The notes beneath the pieces were generated by a model. That model saw nothing but the letters and a program-made list of their open reading frames with translations. It was not told where the DNA came from and made no database searches. From DASYTH01 sp035762905 (GTDB taxonomy: Bacteria > Actinomycetota > Actinomycetes > Mycobacteriales > Pseudonocardiaceae), in assembly GCF_035762905.1 (NCBI RefSeq), contig NZ_DASUCC010000134.1, forward strand, positions 1 to 19,242: a stretch of DNA of 19,242 bases. The letters are read 5' to 3'. This document shows, piece by piece, positions 14,349-19,242 of the stretch (the stretch's first letter is position 1; each line of letters begins with the position of its first letter). The translations under genes and the position numbers were made by a program.

Positions 14349-15629
14349 TCAGCGCAGCGCCGCGACCGCCCGCACCACCGCGTCGACCTGCTCGGGCGTG
14401 GTGACGATGCTCGGGCCGAACCGGACCAGCGGCTCGGCGTAGGGGGTGACGCTGGCGTCGATCCGGTGCTCGGACCGCAGCCGCTGCACCGCCTGGTTCG
14501 GCGACATGCCGTTGATCGAGCACATCACCAGTCCGGCGGAGACGGCCGGGTCCTTCGGGGTGACCAGCCGCACCGAGGAGATCCCGGCCAGGCCCTCCTT
14601 GAGCCGGGTGGCCTGCTCCTGGATCCGCGCGGCGATCCGGTCCCGGCCGATGGCCTTGTGGAACTCGAACGCCTCCTTGGCCGCCCAGCGGTGTTCGAAC
14701 GAGTGGTAGCCGCCCGGAGTGGCCTCCCGGCCCGGGCTCTCCGCTCCGGAGAAGCTCGGGATCACCGGCGCCACCGCGGCCCAGGCCCGGCCCCACAGCA
14801 ACCCGGTGCCGCGCGGCCCGAACAGCCACTTGTGCGTGCCGGCGGTCAGGAAGTCACAGCCCAGCTCGGTGACCGTGGTGTCCACCGCGGCGAACCCGTG
14901 CACCCCGTCCACCACGAGCAGCGCCTGGTCCGCCGGGTCGCGGTTCGCGTTCGCCTCGGCCAGCGCGGTGGACATGGCCTTGATCGGCAACCGCACGCCG
15001 GTGCTGGAGTGCACCCAGGTGACCACGACGAGCCGGGTGGCCGGCCCGATCCCGGCGCGCAGCCGGGCCACCATGTCCGCCTCGGTGGCCGCGGCCGGGT
15101 CGTCGTAGAGCCGCACCCGCCGGACCGGGGCGCCGGTGCGCTCGGCGAGCAGCCGCAGCGCCTCGTGGGTGCCGAAGAAGTCGTGCTCCGTCGTGAGCAC
15201 CTCCTGGCCGGCGCGCAGGCGCATGCCGCCGCACAGCAACCCCATGCCCATGGTGGTGCTGTCGGTCAGCGCGATCTCGGCCGGGTTGGCGCCGAGGTAG
15301 CCGGCCGCCGCCTCGCGCACCTCCTCCTCGCGCTGGACGCCCTGGTTGAGGTAGGCGTGCGTGTCGGTGTCCAGCCCCGCCCGGTGCGTCTCGATCGCCG
15401 CCCGCACCGGCGCCGGGTGGGCGGCGAGCACGAACGCCGCGAAGTGCGCGATGCCGGGGTCGAGGGAGAACTGGGCGCGCACCGAGTCCCAGCTCTCCGG
15501 GTCGAACGCCGCGGGCTGCCGTGCGGCCGCCGCCGGCGGTGCCTCGGCCGTGGTGCATCCGGCCAGCGCCGAGCCGACCCCGGTCGCCAGCCCCGCCCCC
15601 AGTACCGCCCGTCGTCGCAGCCCAGCCAT
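14349..15629 (-). CDS. Tat-exported lipoprotein, class V aminotransferase-fold PLP enzyme (PvdN-like)
   Basis: A 426-residue fold-type I PLP enzyme of the class V aminotransferase / isopenicillin-N-epimerase group. The N-terminus has a twin-arginine run (LRRRAVLG, R5-R7), a hydrophobic stretch and a lipobox ALAGC with C25, predicting export folded through Tat and lipid attachment outside the membrane. An Ala/Pro linker precedes the enzyme domain. PLP-site residues are intact: DSTTMGMG (123-130), TEHDFF (147-152), WVHSSTG (205-211), D241 in VVDGVHGF, and Schiff-base lysine K267 in AGTHKWLFGPRGTG. The known precedent for an exported enzyme of this type is pseudomonad PvdN, which tailors pyoverdine in the periplasm. 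The substrate here is unknown. It is last of three same-strand genes, 29 nt after the LD-carboxypeptidase, with its own possible leaderless promoter. Confidence 0.88.
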   Translation of the reverse strand: MAGLRRRAVLGAGLATGVGSALAGCTTAEAPPAAAARQPAAFDPESWDSVRAQFSLDPGIAHFAAFVLAAHPAPVRAAIETHRAGLDTDTHAYLNQGVQREEEVREAAAGYLGANPAEIALTDSTTMGMGLLCGGMRLRAGQEVLTTEHDFFGTHEALRLLAERTGAPVRRVRLYDDPAAATEADMVARLRAGIGPATRLVVVTWVHSSTGVRLPIKAMSTALAEANANRDPADQALLVVDGVHGFAAVDTTVTELGCDFLTAGTHKWLFGPRGTGLLWGRAWAAVAPVIPSFSGAESPGREATPGGYHSFEHRWAAKEAFEFHKAIGRDRIAARIQEQATRLKEGLAGISSVRLVTPKDPAVSAGLVMCSINGMSPNQAVQRLRSEHRIDASVTPYAEPLVRFGPSIVTTPEQVDAVVRAVAALR

Positions 15630-15636
15630 GGGCTAG

Positions 15637-15642
15637 ACCGTA
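15637..15642 (-). promoter_or_regulatory. -10-like hexamer before the PLP enzyme gene
   Basis: On the minus strand TACGGT ends exactly 7 nt before the ATG at 15629. No Shine-Dalgarno is seen, suggesting a leaderless transcript in addition to any read-through from the gene upstream. Confidence 0.4.
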
Positions 15643-15658
15643 GTCCGGGGTGGATCGC

Positions 15659-16558
15659 TCAGCCCAGTGCCGGTTTGAGCACGGTCAGGGTGCCCTCGTC
15701 GGCGTTGAGCCGCGCCGGAACGCCGAGCGGGACCGTGAGCTGTCCCGGACAGTGCCCGAAGCCCAGCTCCCAGACCGTCGGAATGCCAAGGCTGCCAACG
15801 AGATCGGCCATCACCTGGGACACCTCGGACGCCGCGCCGCAGTCCGCCCACGAACCGAGCGCGATCCCGTTGACCCCGGTGAACCAGCCGGCCCGGAGCA
15901 GTTGCGTGATCATCCGGTCCAGCCGGTACGGCGGCTCACCCACGTCCTCCAGCAGCACGATCGCGTTGTCCGGCGGCGGGGGAGCGTCCGCCGCCGCCAG
16001 CCCGGCCACGATCAGGCTGAGGTTGCCGCCGGTCAGCACGCCCTCGGCGACGCCGGGAACGAGCGTCCTGGTCGCCGGGCCGGTCAGGGCCAGCACCTCG
16101 TCCGGTTCGAACAACGTGCGGCGCAGGTGTTCCTGGGCCACCGGGTCGAACAGCCCGCCGGCGATCATCGGGGCGAACAGCGTCGGCACGCCCAGCCGGT
16201 CGCCGATCGCCGCGTGCAGCGCGGTGACGTCGCTGGACCCGGCGAACACCGTCGGGCCGGCCGCGGCCATCGCGTCGAAGTCGAGCAGGTCGACCATGCG
16301 CAGGCAGCCGTAGCCGCCGCGAGCGCACAGCACGGCGTCGATCTCCGGGTCGCACCAGGCCCGCTGCAGGTCCGCGGCGCGGTCGGTGTCCGGACCAGCC
16401 AGGTAGCCGAGGGTCGGGTGCCGGTCGAGCACGTGCTCGCCGATCTCGACCCGCAGGCCCCAGTCGCGCAGCACCGCCACGCCACGGTCCAACGCCTCGG
16501 CCGACACCGGCCCGGCCGGCGCCACGACGGCCACCCGGCTGCCCGGGCGCAGCCGCAT
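15659..16558 (-). CDS. S66 family LD-carboxypeptidase
   Basis: A 299-residue serine peptidase of family S66 (LdcA/MccF group). LdcA-type enzymes remove the terminal D-Ala from murein tetrapeptides in cytoplasmic wall recycling; MccF-type members cleave the toxic aminoacyl nucleotide microcin C7. The serine-glutamate-histidine triad is visible: S109 in FAGSSDVTALH, E204 in VLLEDVGEPPYRLDR, H269 in LGFGHCPGQ. CARGGYGCLR (78-87) lies before the nucleophile as in the family. There is no signal peptide. Its ATG shares one base with the stop of the prolyl oligopeptidase gene (TGATG), so the two are translationally coupled. LD-carboxypeptidase versus MccF-like activity cannot be separated from sequence alone. 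Confidence 0.9.
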   Translation of the reverse strand: MRLRPGSRVAVVAPAGPVSAEALDRGVAVLRDWGLRVEIGEHVLDRHPTLGYLAGPDTDRAADLQRAWCDPEIDAVLCARGGYGCLRMVDLLDFDAMAAAGPTVFAGSSDVTALHAAIGDRLGVPTLFAPMIAGGLFDPVAQEHLRRTLFEPDEVLALTGPATRTLVPGVAEGVLTGGNLSLIVAGLAAADAPPPPDNAIVLLEDVGEPPYRLDRMITQLLRAGWFTGVNGIALGSWADCGAASEVSQVMADLVGSLGIPTVWELGFGHCPGQLTVPLGVPARLNADEGTLTVLKPALG

Positions 16559-18513
16559 CACCGGCGCAACTCCACCGCCGGGATGCCCGGCGGCTCGAAC
16601 CCGAATACCTGACCGTAGAAGGAAAGCTCGGCATGCAGCGCGACGACGATGCTCTCCGCCCTGCGGAACCCGTGCTGCTCGCCTTCGAACAGCAGGCAGG
16701 CGTGCGGAATCCCGGTGCCATCCAGGCTGGCCGCGAACCGCTTGGCCTGCTCCGGCGGGCACACCGGGTCCTCCAGGCCCTGCAACACCAGTACCGGCCC
16801 GGCGACCCGGTCCACGTGGTTGATCGGCGAACGCTCGATGTAGCGGGCGGTGTGCTCGGGCAGCGTGCCGACCAGCCCCTCCACGTAGCGCGACTCGAAG
16901 TCGTGGGTCTCGCCGCCCGCGCTGGTCCACGCGGCCAGGTCGATGATCGGGAACATCGCCGTCGCGCACCGGTAGGTGTCCACCGAGGTGATCGACGCCG
17001 CCGCGGTCCAGCCGCCGGCACTGCCGCCGCGCACTACGAGCCGGTCCTCGTCGGCGATCCCCTCCTTGGCCAGCGCGGTCGCCACGGTCGCGCAGTCGCC
17101 GACGTCGACCACCCCCCACTGCTCGTTGAGCAGCTCGCGGAACTCGCGCCCGTAGCCGGTGGACCCGCCGTAGTTCACCGCGACGACACCGAGACCGCGG
17201 CTGGTGAAGTAGGCGATCTCCAGGCTCAGCAACGGAATGAACTTCGACGTCGGCCCGCCGTGCACGTGCACGAGGAACGGCGGCGCCTCGCCGTCCGGCG
17301 CGGCGAACTCCGGGTTGCGCGGCGGGTACACCAGAGCGGGGATCGAGTGTCCATTGTGGTCGGTGAACCACCGCTCGGTGGGGACCGGAAGGTAGCTCTG
17401 GTCCGGCAGGTTCGGTGGCGGCTCGGTCAGCGGGGTCAGCTCACCGGAGGACAGGTTGAGCCGGACCACCGCCGTGCCGCGGGTCGGGCCGCCGGCCGTG
17501 CTCACCACCACGCCGTCCGCGGTCGCCAGCGACGGCATCCACACCGGAACGTCGCTCTCCACATCGGTCACGGTCGCGCTGCGCTCGTCCAGCACGGCCA
17601 GCCGGCCGGACCGCAGCACCGCGTGCCGGCCGGCGCCGAGTGGGGCGAACCAGCGCATGCCGAGCATCCACAGCGGGCCGCCGAGTTCCTCCTTGCCCGG
17701 AGCCAAGTTCGTCCGCCGCCCGTCGAGCGTGATGCGGTACAGGTTCCACCAGCCGTCCGGGTCGGTCAGCGCCAGCACCGCGTCCGGGCCGTCCCACTCG
17801 ACCTGGCAGACGCTCTCGCTCGGCCCGCCGGTGAGCACCCGGTGCAGGCCGAACGAACCGTCCGGCTGAATCTCGGCGACGCACAGTTCCGTTCCGTCCC
17901 AAGGCATCCGCGGGTGGTCCCAGCCGATCCACGCGGCCAGCCGGCCGTCCGGGCTCACCTTCGGGCCGGTCATGAAGTGGTGGGTCGCGGTCAGTACCCG
18001 CACCGCGGCCGGATCGCCGGCCGCCGCGCCGGTGACCGGCAGCGCCACCAGATCGCGCCGCACGTCGGTGGGCGCATCGCCGGTGACCGTCTCGCGCACG
18101 GCCCACACGTGCTCGCCGCCCGGCCCGGCGGTCAGGTCCGCGTACCGGATGCCTTGCGGCCGTTCGGGTTCCGGACTGAGCGGTACCGGGTCGCCGCCGT
18201 CCGGGCCGCTCAGGTACACCCGCTGGTCCGCCCAGTTGGTGAAGGCGATCCCGCCGTCCACCCCGGTGAACGGCCGGCCGCCGTACTCGTGCACCCGGTT
18301 GCGCACGTTCCACGGCGCCGCCAGCACCTCGGCCGGCGGCTCGCCGGGCGCCGCGCGCAGCAACGCCACCCGGCCGCCCTCCTCCGGCCGGCTCTCGGTC
18401 CACCAGACCGCGCCGGCGTGCAGCCCGACCCACCCCGGCGTGCGTTGCGCTCCGGCCGCGCGCTCGGCACTCACCGGGGAGGTCCATGTTCCGTAAGGTG
18501 CGATCTCCACCAT
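16558..18513 (-). CDS. S9 family prolyl oligopeptidase-type serine peptidase
   Basis: A 651-residue peptidase with an N-terminal beta-propeller (about 1-370) and a C-terminal alpha/beta-hydrolase domain (about 390-640). Propeller blades show repeated motifs such as MTGPKVSPDGRLAAWIGWDHP (split around 181-201) and DGWWNLYR. Catalytic residues: S498 in RGGSAGGW, D582 in LQGLEDPVCPPEQ, H614 in GEQHGF; the oxyanion region is VHVHGGPTS (415-423). There is no signal peptide, so it should act in the cytoplasm on short peptides entering the propeller gate. The ATG at 18513 is preceded by TAGGGT 7 nt upstream instead of a Shine-Dalgarno, fitting a leaderless message. It heads a three-gene unit with the LD-carboxypeptidase and the exported PLP enzyme. 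Specificity (proline or otherwise) is not certain. Confidence 0.92.
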   Translation of the reverse strand: MVEIAPYGTWTSPVSAERAAGAQRTPGWVGLHAGAVWWTESRPEEGGRVALLRAAPGEPPAEVLAAPWNVRNRVHEYGGRPFTGVDGGIAFTNWADQRVYLSGPDGGDPVPLSPEPERPQGIRYADLTAGPGGEHVWAVRETVTGDAPTDVRRDLVALPVTGAAAGDPAAVRVLTATHHFMTGPKVSPDGRLAAWIGWDHPRMPWDGTELCVAEIQPDGSFGLHRVLTGGPSESVCQVEWDGPDAVLALTDPDGWWNLYRITLDGRRTNLAPGKEELGGPLWMLGMRWFAPLGAGRHAVLRSGRLAVLDERSATVTDVESDVPVWMPSLATADGVVVSTAGGPTRGTAVVRLNLSSGELTPLTEPPPNLPDQSYLPVPTERWFTDHNGHSIPALVYPPRNPEFAAPDGEAPPFLVHVHGGPTSKFIPLLSLEIAYFTSRGLGVVAVNYGGSTGYGREFRELLNEQWGVVDVGDCATVATALAKEGIADEDRLVVRGGSAGGWTAAASITSVDTYRCATAMFPIIDLAAWTSAGGETHDFESRYVEGLVGTLPEHTARYIERSPINHVDRVAGPVLVLQGLEDPVCPPEQAKRFAASLDGTGIPHACLLFEGEQHGFRRAESIVVALHAELSFYGQVFGFEPPGIPAVELRR

Positions 18514-18520
18514 GCCGACG

Positions 18521-18526
18521 ACCCTA
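18521..18526 (-). promoter_or_regulatory. -10-like hexamer for a leaderless prolyl oligopeptidase transcript
   Basis: On the minus strand TAGGGT ends exactly 7 nt before the ATG at 18513, the same geometry as before the M55 and PLP-enzyme genes. The -35 is not evident. Confidence 0.42.
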
Positions 18527-18615
18527 ACGGCTGGCCGGGCCCACCGTCCGCCCTCGACTACGGTAGAAGTCAGGTAGGGGCGCGGAACGGACCTGCTCTA
18601 CGCCGCCATTTGCCC

Positions 18616-18621
18616 TAGGGT
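18616..18621 (+). promoter_or_regulatory. -10-like hexamer before the DUF3090 gene
   Basis: TAGGGT lies 10 nt before the ATG at 18632 and overlaps the palindrome CCCTAGGG (18613-18620). A weak GAGG (18624-18627) is only 4 nt from the ATG. TACGGT at 18559-18564 is a second candidate that would give a longer leader. Confidence 0.32.
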
Positions 18622-18631
18622 TTGAGGTGTT

Positions 18632-19201
18632 ATGGCTCGGGTCATTCATATTTTTCGCCAACCCGACCGGTTCGTGGCCGGTACGGTCGGGCAGCCCGGC
18701 GACCGCACGTTCTACCTCCAGGCGTCGGAGAGCGCCAAGACCATCAGCGTGACGCTCGAAAAGCAGCAGATGGCGGTGCTCGCTGAGCGGATCGGCTCGC
18801 TGCTGGAGGAGGTGCACCGGCGCTTCGGTGCCGACCTGCCCGACGACACCCCGGACGATCAGGTGGACAGCGATCCGCTGGAGATCCCGCTGGAGGAGGA
18901 GTTCCGGGTCGGCACCATGGGTCTGGGCTGGGACTCCGAGTCCCGCGCCGTGGTGATCGAACTGCTCGCCGTCACCGAAGGGGAGGTCGACGAGTCCGTC
19001 GTGCTGGACGACACCGAGGAGGGGCCGGACGCGGTGCGGGTTTTCCTTACCCCGACCAGAGCGCGCGCGTTCGCCGAACGGGCCGACCGGGTGGTGCGGG
19101 CCGGCCGCAAGCCGTGCCCGCTGTGTGCCGAGCCGCTCGACCCGGACGGACACGTGTGCCCTCGGCAAAACGGGTACCGGCGCGCCGAAGAGTCCGACTG
19201 A
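18632..19201 (+). CDS. DUF3090 family protein
   Basis: A 189-residue actinobacterial protein of unknown function. The opening MARVIHIFRQPDRFVAGTVG followed by PGDRTFYLQA is the conserved start of DUF3090 and fixes the ATG at 18632. The middle (about 60-130) is acidic. The C-terminus carries four possible metal ligands, C-P-L-C then GHVC, followed by PRQNGYRR, which look like a small zinc-binding knuckle. From memory, the family usually sits next to a TIGR03843 protein (Rv2133c/Rv2134c in M. tuberculosis) in the neighbourhood of the mycothiol gene mshC. The codons that follow here fit that order. Biochemical role is not established. Confidence 0.92.
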   Translation: MARVIHIFRQPDRFVAGTVGQPGDRTFYLQASESAKTISVTLEKQQMAVLAERIGSLLEEVHRRFGADLPDDTPDDQVDSDPLEIPLEEEFRVGTMGLGWDSESRAVVIELLAVTEGEVDESVVLDDTEEGPDAVRVFLTPTRARAFAERADRVVRAGRKPCPLCAEPLDPDGHVCPRQNGYRRAEESD

Positions 19202-19202
19202 G

Positions 19203-19242
19203 GTGTTGCCGAGCGACCCCGCGGCCGTCGAGCTGGTCACCT
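19203..19242 (+). CDS. Start of the next gene, possibly a TIGR03843 family protein (truncated by window edge)
   Basis: A GTG one base after the DUF3090 stop opens a frame that continues to the window edge (VLPSDPAAVELVT). The DPA..EL.T pattern fits the N-terminus of the TIGR03843 family expected after DUF3090 in actinobacteria. Only 13 codons are visible, so both the start and the family are inference from synteny. Confidence 0.45.
   Translation, partial: MLPSDPAAVELVT

Noticed and set aside
14337..16313. 658-codon open frame on the plus strand
   Set aside because: Antisense to the PLP enzyme and LD-carboxypeptidase genes; Q/H/R/G-rich without motifs.
16633..18618. 661-codon open frame on the plus strand
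   Set aside because: Antisense to the prolyl oligopeptidase; composition typical of GC shadow frames.
1..19242. CRISPR arrays, tRNA/rRNA genes, insertion sequences, phage or classic defence genes
   Set aside because: No regularly spaced repeats, cloverleaf-like elements, transposase or integrase motifs, or known defence domains were seen on either strand.

Overview
The window is about 70% GC with codons ending mostly in G or C. It comes from an actinomycete. MptB (a polyprenyl-phosphomannose-dependent alpha-1,6-mannosyltransferase), a DUF3090 protein followed by what looks like a TIGR03843-family start, and an Rv0428c-like GNAT all point to a mycobacteria/Pseudonocardiales-type actinobacterium. 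I cannot name a genus. No rRNA, tRNA, CRISPR array, transposase or integrase was seen; this looks like ordinary chromosome with one locally odd intergenic stretch (3691-4039).

Layout. (1) 1-827, minus: 5' part of a GH92 alpha-mannosidase. (2) 894-3690, plus: Rv0428c-like GNAT acetyltransferase, then a long-chain-fatty-acid-CoA-ligase-like enzyme. (3) 3691-4039: a 349-bp gene-free stretch with two hairpins, a perfect 15-bp palindrome, a direct repeat, a G-quadruplex motif and a MerR-type promoter with a 19-bp spacer. That promoter drives an aldo/keto reductase (4040-5011). (4) 5008-7132, minus: M55 D-aminopeptidase (DppA-like) and an M20 metallopeptidase, translationally coupled. Divergent from them, 7236-12766, plus: a family-5 peptide importer made of substrate-binding protein, two permeases and a fused double ATPase. 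(5) 12780-14333, plus: mptB. (6) 14349-18513, minus: an S9 prolyl oligopeptidase, an S66 LD-carboxypeptidase and a Tat-exported lipoprotein PLP enzyme. (7) 18632-19242, plus: DUF3090 protein and the first codons of the next gene.

How it fits together. The core (5008-12766) reads as a peptide uptake and breakdown unit. The importer brings in oligopeptides, the M55 enzyme can remove N-terminal D-residues, and the coupled M20 enzyme can cleave the products. The S66 LD-carboxypeptidase and S9 peptidase lie 3-4 kb away, so wall-derived (D-amino-acid-containing) peptides are a reasonable but unproven substrate. The most unusual details are: two tiny ORFs that bridge the permease/permease and permease/ATPase junctions through ATGA overlaps at both ends; a substrate-binding protein anchored by a C-terminal membrane helix instead of a lipobox; a Tat/lipobox-bearing PLP enzyme resembling the PvdN type; and a recurring -10-like hexamer exactly 7 nt before three ATG codons, suggesting leaderless transcripts.
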